Of a stretch of 64,000 bases of DNA, positions 18,401 to 25,467 are shown in pieces. The stretch is from positions 1 through 64,000 of the forward strand of contig NZ_CAMPJD010000012.1 in NCBI RefSeq assembly GCF_946886695.1, in the 5' to 3' direction. The stretch comes from an uncultured Pseudoxanthomonas sp. (GTDB lineage Bacteria; Pseudomonadota; Gammaproteobacteria; Xanthomonadales; Xanthomonadaceae). The position numbers were made by a program, and so were the translations under genes. Below the pieces are notes generated by a model. It worked only from the letters and a program-made list of their open reading frames with translations. It searched no databases and was not told where the DNA came from. Position 1 is the stretch's first letter; each line of letters starts with the position of its first letter.

Positions 18401-18646
18401 CATTCGCGTATCGACGAGACCATCGACCGCATCGCCGCACGGGTGAAAGTCGGCAACGTGTACGTCAACCGTAACCAGATCGGTGCGGTGGTCGGCGTGC
18501 AGCCGTTCGGCGGCCAGGGGCTGTCTGGCACCGGACCCAAGGCCGGCGGCCCGCATTACCTTCCGCGCTTCGCCACCGAAAAGACGGTCACGGTCAACAC
18601 GACGGCCGCGGGTGGCAACGCCTCGCTGCTGACGCTCGGCGACTGA
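15431..18646 (+). CDS. putA: Bifunctional proline dehydrogenase / delta-1-pyrroline-5-carboxylate dehydrogenase
   Basis: 1071-aa PutA converting proline to glutamate in two steps with substrate channelling. The FAD proline dehydrogenase barrel covers about residues 60-490 (SIKLSALHPRYEHAKR, GFTIDAEEADRLELSLDLIE, RLVKGAYWDAEIKRAQ). The P5C dehydrogenase domain covers about 560-1050, with catalytic Glu826 (AETGGQN) and Cys860 (SAGQRCSA), and ends PFGGQGLSGTGPKAGGPHYL. There is no N-terminal ribbon-helix-helix DNA-binding domain and no extra C-terminal domain, so it is a minimal, non-repressor PutA. The ATG at 15431 follows a Pro-poor leader with no clear Shine-Dalgarno sequence. Confidence 0.97.
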   Translation: MSTPSPAPSPAAPPAGGIVAPELPAAPSPLRAAITAAWLRDETGHVRELLEHARLPANEQIQAQKLAMDLVKRVRARAQDQGAIEAFMRQYDLGSEEGVLLMCVAEALLRIPDQETADKLIRDKLGDADWERHLGQSDSVLVNASTWGLMLTGKLVNLNDLTRADVPGAFKRLVGRVGEPVIRLAVRQAMRIMGHQFVMGRTIDEALARSRKGENADYRYSFDMLGEGALTTKDAARYLEAYRQAIHAIGRTGPFADVLAAPSISIKLSALHPRYEHAKRARVMRELAPAILELAQLAKSYGIGFTIDAEEADRLELSLDLIEATFSDASLDGWEGYGLAVQAYQKRTPYVIDFLADLARRVGRRMPVRLVKGAYWDAEIKRAQIDGHPGYPVFTRKPNTDVSYLANARRMLDHGDALYPMFATHNAQTIAAIRFIANGRPYEHQKLHGMGDDLYAEVVPKHRLDTPCRMYAPVGSHEDLLPYLVRRLLENGANSSFVNRITDENVAIEDLVRDPVQTVSEFESIPHPRIPLPVDLFRSQPAPIASSDRNNSMGANLANDNDLRALAERINAAVKPWRAAPLVPGAVVSSAALPVTNPADRRQTVGEWQPADGGTVEKALANAVAAQPAWDRTPAASRAAILEHAANLLEQRLPDYIALCVKEAGKTIPDSVAEVREAVDFLRYYAAQARAQFGAPEQLPGPTGESNQLQLQGRGVFVCISPWNFPLAIFLGQVSAALAAGNSVIAKPAEQTNLIGHAAVKLLHEAGIPEAVLQFLPGDGATVGAALTKDPRVAGVAFTGSTDTARAINRALAGREAGPIATLIAETGGQNAFIADSSALPEQLVKDAMGSAFTSAGQRCSAARVLFVQDDIADKVMTMLAGAMDELKIGDPGLLSTDVGPVIDADALKILDDHAARMANEARLIKQANAGDDTAHGTFFAPRAWELKSLDQLHKEVFGPALHVVRWKAHQLDAVIDQINATGYGLTLGVHSRIDETIDRIAARVKVGNVYVNRNQIGAVVGVQPFGGQGLSGTGPKAGGPHYLPRFATEKTVTVNTTAAGGNASLLTLGD

Positions 18647-18691
18647 ATCCAGGTGCTGCCCCGCATCGGCAGCCCCCGGCGTCGCACGTAC

Positions 18692-18714
18692 AGCCCCGCT
18701 CCGGCGGGGCTTTT
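18692..18714 (+). terminator. Rho-independent terminator after putA
   Basis: AGCCCCGC / GCGGGGCT stem with a TCCG loop, followed by TTTTCGTT, 46 bases after the putA stop. Confidence 0.9.
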
Positions 18715-18901
18715 CGTTGGGCGTGACCCACGGCACTGACGACGCTCGCCGCACGCGGCGATCCTGCGGGTTACGTGGTCGCCTTAGCTGAATTGCCATC
18801 GCAGTTGCGCGGCCTCCATATCACTCCAATGCCGGATTGCGTCTTATCCTGCGTTCTGGCATCGACAGGGAGCTCCAGCGCCAGCAAGGCGACGACCACG
18901 C

Positions 18902-20062
18902 ATGACGACCGATTTCTACAACCTGCTGCTCAGCGACTGCGCGCTCGCCGCCGTGTTGCTGGCACTGTTCTTCTACGTGGGCAAGGTATCGCGGGGCGTC
19001 CGTGGCATCGCAACGTGGGGCGTCGCGCATTTCCTGTACTCGCTGGGCGCGGCGATGCTGGACGGCACGGCACAGATGCTGGTGCGGGCAGGCAATGAAT
19101 CGCTTGCCGCTGGCATTGCCGGCGCAGGGGGCCTGTTGGCATGCGCCGGCCTGGTGGGCCTGGCGTGGTCGATCATCCAGTTCGTGCAGCAGCGCGCGCT
19201 GGCGCTGTGGGAACGCGCGCTGTTGCCGTTGTGCCTCGCTTTTTCGTTGGTCGGCGTGGTCCTGGGCGGCGGCGTGGATGCGCAGGGCGCGGCGATGAGC
19301 GCGACCGAAGTGATCGTGCTGGTGGTGATGCTGCGCCACCTGTTGGCGCTGCGCAGTGCGCCGGACCACGTTCCTGCACGCCTGATGATCGTGGGCTGCA
19401 TGGTGCTGCTGTGGCTGTACGGCGGCGACCTGCTGGCGGCGCTCACCGGCCGTTACGGCCCGAACCCGATGTGGGTGAACCTGGACCTGTCGATCTGGTT
19501 CCTGCTCAATTTCTGCATGCTGATGCTGGCCAGCTTTCGCGCCGCGGAGCCGCTGCGGCGGAGCGCGCTATTTGATCCGCTCACCGGCGCACTCAACCGT
19601 CGCGGCCTGGACAACGAACTGCAGGCCCGCAGCGGACGGCATGCCGCAGAGCACGGGCTCGCCGTGATCGCGCTGGACCTGGACCACTTCAAGTCCGTCA
19701 ACGACGATCATGGCCATGAAGCCGGCGACCTGGTGCTGCAAAGGTTCTCCGACGTGGTGCGCAGCTGCATCCGTGGCGACGACCTGTTCGCGCGCCTGGG
19801 TGGAGAGGAGTTCATGCTGGTCCTGCGCGACACGCAAGCCGAGACCGCACAGGCCCTAGCGGAACGCATCCGGCAGCAGGTGATGGGGCTGGAGTTCGCT
19901 CCGTCCGGTGCGGGAATCCATGTCACCGTCAGCCTGGGCGTTTCCTTCGCCGCCGACCGCAACGCGCCTTACGACACCCTGATGCGGCTCGCGGACGAAG
20001 CGCTCTACGCAGCCAAGCACAAAGGCCGCAACCGGATCGAGGTACGCTGGCTGCCCGCCTGA
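18902..20062 (+). CDS. Membrane diguanylate cyclase (GGDEF)
   Basis: 386-aa cyclic-di-GMP synthase. The N-terminal ~205 residues form about six membrane helices, probably a sensing module that I cannot assign to a named family. The GGDEF domain follows (about 215-380), starting SALFDPLTGALNRRGL. The active-site loop is GGEEF at residues 300-304, a functional variant, and the product-inhibition I-site RxxD is intact as RGDD (291-294), five residues upstream. DLDHFKSVND and the closing ADEALYAAKHKGRNRI are also typical. An active, feedback-inhibited cyclase is therefore expected. The SMP-30 gene follows after 13 bases. Confidence 0.94.
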   Translation: MTTDFYNLLLSDCALAAVLLALFFYVGKVSRGVRGIATWGVAHFLYSLGAAMLDGTAQMLVRAGNESLAAGIAGAGGLLACAGLVGLAWSIIQFVQQRALALWERALLPLCLAFSLVGVVLGGGVDAQGAAMSATEVIVLVVMLRHLLALRSAPDHVPARLMIVGCMVLLWLYGGDLLAALTGRYGPNPMWVNLDLSIWFLLNFCMLMLASFRAAEPLRRSALFDPLTGALNRRGLDNELQARSGRHAAEHGLAVIALDLDHFKSVNDDHGHEAGDLVLQRFSDVVRSCIRGDDLFARLGGEEFMLVLRDTQAETAQALAERIRQQVMGLEFAPSGAGIHVTVSLGVSFAADRNAPYDTLMRLADEALYAAKHKGRNRIEVRWLPA

Positions 20063-20075
20063 CCCGAGGACCGCC

Positions 20076-21035
20076 ATGCCGCGTTACCGCCGCCTTGCCC
20101 TTGCCCTTGCCCTGCTTGCCAGCTTCGCTGCTCCGCTGGCCCACGCATCGGCCCATGCCTCCGTCTGCCCTGCCGATCCCGGGCATGCACCGACCGGCGA
20201 CCTCACGGCCACACGCGTGTCTGCTGCGCGTGTGGACGACAGCGAAGAACGCCTTTACGAAGGCCCGGTGTGGCGCGACGGTGCGTTGTACCTGTCGGAT
20301 TTCGTTCACAACGGGACGTTTCCGTCGCGCATTCGCCGCTTCAGCCCGCCGGATCGCTGGGAAACCGTGGTGGAAGACAGTGGCAGCAACGGGCTGACCC
20401 TGGACCTGGACGGCGATCTGCTCGCCGCCACCCACGACCGCAAGCAGATCGCGCGCGTGAGACTGGAAGACGGCACGCGCACGCCTCTCGTGTCGACGTT
20501 CGACGGCCTGCCGTTCAATTCCCCCAACGATCTGGTGATGGGCGCCGACGGCAGCCTCTACTTCACCGATCCCGACTACCAGCGCAAGGCCGCGCCCGGC
20601 GGCCAGCCCCTCACCCGGGTGTATCGCCACCATCAAGGCGTGACCACGGTGGTCGACGACAGTCTGCGCAATCCCAATGGGATCGCCCTGTCGCCGGATG
20701 GCGACACGTTGTACGTGGCAGGTGGAACCGGCGATGGCGATGTATTGCGCACCTATCCGTTGCGCGAAGGCGTGCCCGGCGCAGGCCGCGACCTGGCGCG
20801 CATCACAGGCGGTGACGGCCTTACGCTGGATTGCCTGGGCAACATCTACGTCACCGAACACGGCCAGCAGCGCGTACGCGTGTTCTCGCCGGCGGGTGAA
20901 GTGCTGGCCACGATCCACGTGGACGCCAACATCACCAATGCCGCGTTCGGCGGCGATGACCGGCGTACCTTGTTCCTGACCGGCGCCGCCAGCCTGTGGT
21001 CGATCGAACTGCCGGTCGCCGGATTGCCGTATTGA
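20076..21035 (+). CDS. Secreted SMP-30/gluconolactonase-family protein
   Basis: 319-aa protein with a signal peptide (about residues 1-28, ending LAHASAHA), so periplasmic or secreted. The mature part is a six-bladed propeller of the SMP-30/gluconolaconase/LRE type: EGPVWRDGALYLSDF, FNSPNDLVMGADGSLYFTDP (the Asn-Asp metal/substrate region), NPNGIALSPDGDTLYVAGG, and ITNAAFGGDDRRTLFLTGAA. The likely metal-site residues in blades 1, 3 and 4 are kept. A GAGGA site lies 5 bases before the ATG. It is probably co-transcribed with the diguanylate cyclase 13 bases upstream, though no functional link is evident. Lactonase activity is inferred from the family. Confidence 0.87.
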   Translation: MPRYRRLALALALLASFAAPLAHASAHASVCPADPGHAPTGDLTATRVSAARVDDSEERLYEGPVWRDGALYLSDFVHNGTFPSRIRRFSPPDRWETVVEDSGSNGLTLDLDGDLLAATHDRKQIARVRLEDGTRTPLVSTFDGLPFNSPNDLVMGADGSLYFTDPDYQRKAAPGGQPLTRVYRHHQGVTTVVDDSLRNPNGIALSPDGDTLYVAGGTGDGDVLRTYPLREGVPGAGRDLARITGGDGLTLDCLGNIYVTEHGQQRVRVFSPAGEVLATIHVDANITNAAFGGDDRRTLFLTGAASLWSIELPVAGLPY

Positions 21036-21043
21036 CCGAGCAG

Positions 21044-21107
21044 TGCAGGGGGGCTTCAGCCCCGATACCATTCGCGCAGAAGCCTCGGGGCTGAAGCCCC
21101 TCCTACA
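21044..21107. repeat. Short inverted-repeat element (GGGGCTTCAGCCCCGA type)
   Basis: A 64-bp unit with inverted ends, 21044-21065 and 21085-21107 (GGGGCTGAAGCCCCTCCTAC and its near-complement), 8 bases after the SMP-30 stop. The outer TGTAGGAG edge is shared with the GGAGCGACGT family. A larger relative lies at 43050-43190. Confidence 0.8.
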
Positions 21108-21121
21108 AGAGCGCCGGCAAC

Positions 21122-21147
21122 AAAAAACCCCGCCTAGGCGGGGTTTT
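21122..21147. terminator. Bidirectional Rho-independent terminator
   Basis: A-tract, CCCCGCC / GGCGGGG stem with a TA loop, then TTTT. It works in both directions for the convergent SMP-30 gene (plus) and fadL (minus). Confidence 0.93.
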
Positions 21148-21170
21148 CGTGGCTCAGACGCGCGGGGCGA

Positions 21171-22553
21171 TCAGAACTTGTACTGCATCGACACGCCGTA
21201 CAGGTCGGCGCCGCCGTCGAACTCGCCGACCAGGCGCGCACGCGTGCTGGTGGTCAGGTCGATTTCGGGCGTATCGACGATGTCGATCTTCACGTAGCTG
21301 GCGTTGAGCTCCAGGTGCTCGGACAGCGCCCAGGTCAGGCCCAGCGAGTACCACATGCGGTCCTGGTCGGGCAGGCGCGGGGTGCGGTACGGACGGCTCA
21401 CCGGGGAGTCGTCGCGCGCCACGCCGGCGCGGAAGGTGAACGCATCGCTGAACTTGTATTCGCCACCCACCGAGTAGAACCAGTTGTCGCCCCAGTTGTA
21501 CTCCTCGGCCGAATCCGGCTGGCCGGGGTTGTCGAACTCGATGCGGATTTCCTGCAGCGAGGTCCAGTCGGTGCGGCTGGCTTCGGCCATGACAGTGAAG
21601 CGGTCGGTGGCGTAGTAGGTCGCGCTGAAGGTGTCCACAGCTGGCGTGGTCAGCTTGGCCAGCGCGCCGCCGTCGAGGAACAGCGGACGGGTCAGCGGGT
21701 TGGCGTCGAACGCGGTGCGCACGGCCGGCGGCACGGTGAAGTCGCCTTCGCCTTCCAGCTCATGGTCGATCTCGGAACGGTGCGAGTAGCCCAGCGACAG
21801 CTTGTCGGTCGGACGCCAGTTCAGGCCAACGATCCAGCCGAAGCCGTTGTCGGTCCCGTTGATGTGGGCGATGCCGTCGTTGCGCTGCGGACCGTAGGGC
21901 GAACCCGGCGTGAGGCAGGCAGCCGGGTTCTGGCCGCAGATGACGGTGCCGAAGTCGACCGCGTTGGACAGCGTGACGTCGGCGTGCTCGTAGACCAGGC
22001 CTGCGCCGATGGAGAAGCGCTCACCCAGCTCCAGCGAGGCCGCCAGCGTCAGGTCGATGATCTTCACGTCCGATTCCAGCGCGTGGTAGCGACCCACCCA
22101 GCCGGCGTCGTAGTCGGTCTTCAGACCGAACGGCGCGCTGATCATCATGCCCAGCGTGACGTATTCGAAGTCGCCGCTCAGCGGCAGGATGAACGAGGCG
22201 GCCGGCACGGCGGCCACGTCACCGGCGTCGCCGCCGTTGCCGCCGGTCAGCGGCTGCTGGAACGGCGTGCCGGTGGCGGCAGTGCCGGTACCGGAGAATT
22301 CGTAGGACAGGTCGATCGCGGTGACGTCGGCCTGCAGGGTGCGCTCGGTGAAGGTGGACATGACGGCCGGGTTGTTGACCACGACCGAGGCGTCGCCCTT
22401 GGCGGAGGCCGCACCGGCCATCGCACGGCCCTGGGCCTTGACGCTGTTTTCCTTCAGCTGGAAGGCGGCGGCGTGCACATCGCCATAGGCGAGCACGCCT
22501 GCGATGCCGAGCGCCAGCGCGGACACGCGGGTGATGTTCTTTGCAAATTCCAT
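21171..22553 (-). CDS. fadL: FadL/TodX-family outer-membrane transport protein
   Basis: 460-aa outer-membrane beta-barrel for uptake of long-chain fatty acids or other hydrophobic compounds. A signal peptide (about 1-28, ending DVHA) precedes AAFQLKENSVKAQGRAMAGA, the FadL N-terminal plug, and the family NPA motif in VVVNNPAVMSTF. The protein ends GVSMQYKF, the aromatic terminus needed for barrel assembly. A GGAG site precedes the ATG. A sigma70-like promoter with a palindrome over the predicted start point lies upstream (22651-22695). The symbol denotes family membership; substrate range is not proven. Confidence 0.9.
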   Translation of the reverse strand: MEFAKNITRVSALALGIAGVLAYGDVHAAAFQLKENSVKAQGRAMAGAASAKGDASVVVNNPAVMSTFTERTLQADVTAIDLSYEFSGTGTAATGTPFQQPLTGGNGGDAGDVAAVPAASFILPLSGDFEYVTLGMMISAPFGLKTDYDAGWVGRYHALESDVKIIDLTLAASLELGERFSIGAGLVYEHADVTLSNAVDFGTVICGQNPAACLTPGSPYGPQRNDGIAHINGTDNGFGWIVGLNWRPTDKLSLGYSHRSEIDHELEGEGDFTVPPAVRTAFDANPLTRPLFLDGGALAKLTTPAVDTFSATYYATDRFTVMAEASRTDWTSLQEIRIEFDNPGQPDSAEEYNWGDNWFYSVGGEYKFSDAFTFRAGVARDDSPVSRPYRTPRLPDQDRMWYSLGLTWALSEHLELNASYVKIDIVDTPEIDLTTSTRARLVGEFDGGADLYGVSMQYKF

Positions 22554-22650
22554 GAATGGTTTCTCCGGAGACGTGGGTAAAAGCGCCTGCGTCGTCCATG
22601 GCCGCGGGTGTTGTGGTCCACCCGTTCGGCCTGCCGGAAGCCCCTCCCGA

Positions 22651-22695
22651 CATACGACGCCGTATGCAGTATACCCGCTAACTAAACTCTAACAA
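22651..22695 (-). promoter_or_regulatory. fadL promoter with palindromic operator candidate
   Basis: On the minus strand, TTGTTA (22690-22695) and TATACT (22668-22673) are 16 bases apart and form a good sigma70-type promoter. Immediately downstream, CATACGACGCCGTATG (22651-22666) is a palindrome with 6-bp arms and a 4-base centre covering the predicted transcription start. This is a classical repressor-operator position; the regulator is unknown. Confidence 0.6.
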
Positions 22696-22778
22696 TCCGC
22701 TGTAAGTCATTGCCCCTATTCAGTTTCGCCGCATCGCACCATGGGCAGTCAGGCAGCGAGCGGGTACAGTGCCGGCGC

Positions 22779-23471
22779 ATGTTCGTTTCCCTCCCGTCAC
22801 GCCGGAAACCGCCCGTCCGCTGGGCCACGCCGACCCTGTTGGTATTGCTGTCCGCCGCCTTTTGCTGGGCATTGACCCTGGGGAACGCGGCCCAGAGCCA
22901 CCTGCTGACCCAATGGGGGGCGCTGACCGGCGGCATGGTGGCGCCCGAGGTATGGCTGGCGTCATTGCAACGCGGCACGGTGCTGCGCCTGTTCACCGCG
23001 TTGTTCCTGCATGCGGACTGGGCCCACCTGCTGGGCAACCTGGTGTTCCTGCTGATCTTCGGCCTGCCCGCGGAGCGGGCGATGGGGCCGTGGCGTTTCC
23101 TGTTGCTGTTCCTGGTGGGCGGCGCGGTGGCGAACGTCGCCGCCGTGCTCAGCATCGGGACACCCGACCGCGTCATCATCGGCGCCAGCGGCGCCATCTC
23201 CGCCGTCATCGGCGCCTACCTGGCCCTGTTTCCCACCGCCAAGCTTGGCGTGGTGCTGCCGCTGGGCCTGTTCCTCGAATTCGTGAAGGCACCGGCCTCG
23301 CTCCTGATCGGCATCTGGGCACTGCTGCAGGTGGTCTTCGCCTACACGGGCCCCGCGTTCGGCACCGTGGCGTGGTCGGCGCACATCGCCGGCTTCCTGT
23401 TCGGCGTGGTGTTCGCGCTGTTCGTGCGCGCCGCGATCGCGCGGCGGATGCGCAAGCGACAGGGCTACTGA
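22779..23471 (+). CDS. Rhomboid family intramembrane serine protease
   Basis: 230-aa membrane protein with six helices. The rhomboid catalytic elements are complete: oxyanion-side Asn in HLLGNLVFLLIFG (about residues 83-95), nucleophile Ser137 in GASGAISAVIG, and base His202 in WSAHIAGFLFG. It would cleave transmembrane helices of membrane proteins; substrates are unknown. I chose the ATG at 22779 because the hydrophobic region begins about 20 residues later; the frame is open further upstream. TACAGT ends 8 bases before this ATG with no Shine-Dalgarno sequence, so the transcript may be leaderless. Confidence 0.88.
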   Translation: MFVSLPSRRKPPVRWATPTLLVLLSAAFCWALTLGNAAQSHLLTQWGALTGGMVAPEVWLASLQRGTVLRLFTALFLHADWAHLLGNLVFLLIFGLPAERAMGPWRFLLLFLVGGAVANVAAVLSIGTPDRVIIGASGAISAVIGAYLALFPTAKLGVVLPLGLFLEFVKAPASLLIGIWALLQVVFAYTGPAFGTVAWSAHIAGFLFGVVFALFVRAAIARRMRKRQGY

Positions 23472-23498
23472 GAAAACCTATCGCAGTCAAAGATCCCT

Positions 23499-23526
23499 CG
23501 TCATCCCGGCTTTCGCCGGAGTGACG
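23499..23526. repeat. Single REP-like hairpin (CGTCATCCCGGCTTTCGCCG type)
   Basis: A solitary imperfect palindrome (CGTCA...TGACG ends, CCGGC/GCCGG core) 27 bases after the rhomboid stop. It could act as a 3'-end stabiliser; no partner copy was seen nearby. Confidence 0.55.
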
Positions 23527-23580
23527 GAAGCGGACCCGCCCCGCCTGTCGACGGGCGCCAGCCGCATGCAACGCACTCCG

Positions 23581-23586
23581 TATAAT
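23581..23586 (+). promoter_or_regulatory. Consensus -10 box 7 bases before the DUF1820 ATG
   Basis: A perfect TATAAT is followed by 7 bases (CCGCTGC) and then the ATG at 23594. No Shine-Dalgarno sequence is present. Transcription would begin at or next to the A of the start codon. No good -35 was found. Confidence 0.6.
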
Positions 23587-23593
23587 CCGCTGC

Positions 23594-23914
23594 ATGAAAA
23601 CCACGCTCTACAAGGTCACCTTCCACAACCACACCAAGGTCTACGAGCTCTACGCACGCAAGGTGGCGGCGAGCGGCCTGTGGGGGTTCACCGAGGTGGG
23701 CGAACTGGTGTTCGACGTGCACGAAGGCCTGGTGGTAGATCCCACCGAGGAGCGCCTGCGCGATGAATTCGGCAACACCAAGGTCCTGCACCTGCCGATG
23801 CAGAGCATCATCCGGGTGGAAGAGGTGGAGCGGAAAGGCCAGTCGGCGATCCGCGATGCGGCCACCGGCGAAAAGGTGGTGACGCCCTTCCCGATGCCGG
23901 CGAAGCCGCGCTAG
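23594..23914 (+). CDS. DUF1820 family protein
   Basis: 106-aa cytosolic protein recognised as DUF1820: MKTTLYKVTFHNHTKVYELY, then GLWGFTEVGELVFD, VDPTEERLRDEFGNTKVLHL and PMQSIIRVEEVERKGQSAI. It looks like a small beta-rich fold of full length. The family is widespread in gammaproteobacteria and has no known function. It is flanked by a REP-like hairpin upstream and converges on the S41 peptidase gene with an 87-base gap. A degenerate GGTCGCG-type repeat half may lie at about 23966-23992, but it is too diverged to list separately. Confidence 0.85.
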   Translation: MKTTLYKVTFHNHTKVYELYARKVAASGLWGFTEVGELVFDVHEGLVVDPTEERLRDEFGNTKVLHLPMQSIIRVEEVERKGQSAIRDAATGEKVVTPFPMPAKPR

Positions 23915-24001
23915 GCGAACTGATCGCGCTTGCGGCAGCAACGTCAGCCGTTATCCGGCTTCCGGGCGCGCGACCGACATCGCTCCCACACCTGCCAACG
24001 C

Positions 24002-25351
24002 TCAACGCCGCTGCTGACTCGAGGGCGCCCGCGCTGTCGCGACCACCCTCTTCAGTTCGACCAGTGCCGCCGTGATCGGCGCATCACCGTCAAGCACGTC
24101 ACCGGGTGTGTAGCCGGCCGCACCTTCTTCATCGCCGCGCAGGTGACCGGGCAGCGTGGCCTCGGTGATGTACGGCTGGCCATCAGGCCCGATGAGGGCG
24201 CCCACCTTGGCATCCTGCTCTGGCCTGACCACCACGTCGGGCACGATACCGCTGGCCTGGATCGATTTGCCGCTGGGTGTGTAGTAGCGCGCGGTGGTCA
24301 GCTTGACCGAATCGCCATTGTCGAGCGGCAACACGGTCTGCACCGAGCCCTTGCCGAAGGTGCGGCTGCCGACCACGCGCGCACGCTGGTTGTCGCGCAG
24401 CGCGCCGGCCAGTACTTCCGACGCGCTGGCCGAACCTGCATCCACCAGCACCACCACCGGCGCGCCGTTCAGGCGGTCGCCGGGTGTGGCATCGAACTTG
24501 GAATCGCTGATCGACATGCGCCCGCGGGTGCTGACGATGTTGCCCTTGTCGAGGAGGTCGTCGGCCACCTGCACCGCGGCCAGCAGCAGTCCACCCGGAT
24601 TGCTGCGCAGATCCAGCACGAGTCCGCGCAGCTTCCCGTTCTCCTGCAGTTTGTCCACCTGCTTCTGGAAATCGGCGGCGGTATCGGTCTGGAAGGCGCT
24701 GATGCGGACGTAGCCGTAGCCAGGCTCCAGCACGCGGCCGCGCACGCTGGTGATGCGGATGGTGTCCCGCACCAGGGTCACGTCGAACGGCTTGGGCGTG
24801 CCATCGCGCAGGATCGTCAGCACGATCCGGCTGCCCGGCGCGCCACGCAGCGGCTCCATGCCGTCTTCGGCGCTGATCGGCTTGCCATCGATGGCGGTGA
24901 TGACGTCGCCGGACTTGATGCCCGCCTTCGCGGCGGGCGTGTCGTCGATCGGCGACACCACCAGCAGCGTCCGGTCGGGCTGCTGCTGCAGCTCCACGCC
25001 GATGCCTTCGTAGGCACCGGTGGCCTGTTCGTCGAAGGCGTCGGAATCTTCCTTGTCGAAGTAGGTGCTGTGCGGGTCCAGGTCCAGCAACAGGCCCCGG
25101 ATCGCGGACTGCATCAGTTCGCGGTCTTCGACCGGTTCGACATACGCTTCCTTGACCGCATTGAACACCGCCACATAGCGGCGGATCTCGTCCAGCGGCA
25201 CCTTCGACGGTGCGTTTTCCGCGGCGTCGGGATCGTCGCTGGGCGCGACCACCGGCGGCGTTTCCGGCAGTGGCGCCTGCTGCTGCGCCCACGCCGGCAT
25301 GCAGACGGACAGGGCGACGGCCAGGGTGGCCAGGGAAAGACGCAGCGGCAT
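24002..25351 (-). CDS. S41-family C-terminal processing peptidase
   Basis: 449-aa periplasmic protease. Signal peptide about 1-22 (MPAWA/QQQ), an N-terminal helical segment, then a PDZ domain (about 110-185, YEGIGVELQQQ, AKAGIKSGDVITAIDGKPI) and the tail-specific protease core. The Ser/Lys dyad is intact: Ser309 in DAGSASASEVLAGAL and Lys334 in SRTFGKGSVQTV, 25 residues apart as in E. coli Prc. LDLRSNPGGLLLAAV is also diagnostic. The ATG at 25351 follows a GGAG site; the frame is open 18 codons further. It lies 116 bases downstream of envC; ctp-envC-gpmI order is common in proteobacteria. Confidence 0.94.
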   Translation of the reverse strand: MPLRLSLATLAVALSVCMPAWAQQQAPLPETPPVVAPSDDPDAAENAPSKVPLDEIRRYVAVFNAVKEAYVEPVEDRELMQSAIRGLLLDLDPHSTYFDKEDSDAFDEQATGAYEGIGVELQQQPDRTLLVVSPIDDTPAAKAGIKSGDVITAIDGKPISAEDGMEPLRGAPGSRIVLTILRDGTPKPFDVTLVRDTIRITSVRGRVLEPGYGYVRISAFQTDTAADFQKQVDKLQENGKLRGLVLDLRSNPGGLLLAAVQVADDLLDKGNIVSTRGRMSISDSKFDATPGDRLNGAPVVVLVDAGSASASEVLAGALRDNQRARVVGSRTFGKGSVQTVLPLDNGDSVKLTTARYYTPSGKSIQASGIVPDVVVRPEQDAKVGALIGPDGQPYITEATLPGHLRGDEEGAAGYTPGDVLDGDAPITAALVELKRVVATARAPSSQQRR

Positions 25352-25467
25352 GCAGACGCTCCAGATGGGGCTAGGTGGGACTTCGCGCACGTACGCGGAG
25401 TTCATCGGATTATGCGCGAACCCACCTGGCCTGTTTGTTCAAGCCGGGTTAGGGCCCGGCGCCCTGT

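Noticed and set aside
15443..18799. 1118-codon open frame on the minus strand antisense to putA
   Set aside because: Composition is unnatural (Val/Gly/His/Arg-rich, no motifs) and it is a shadow of the putA frame.
23915..24001. Degenerate GGTCGCG-type repeat half between DUF1820 and the S41 gene
   Set aside because: A resemblance around 23966-23992 is visible, but too many mismatches and no partner half were found.
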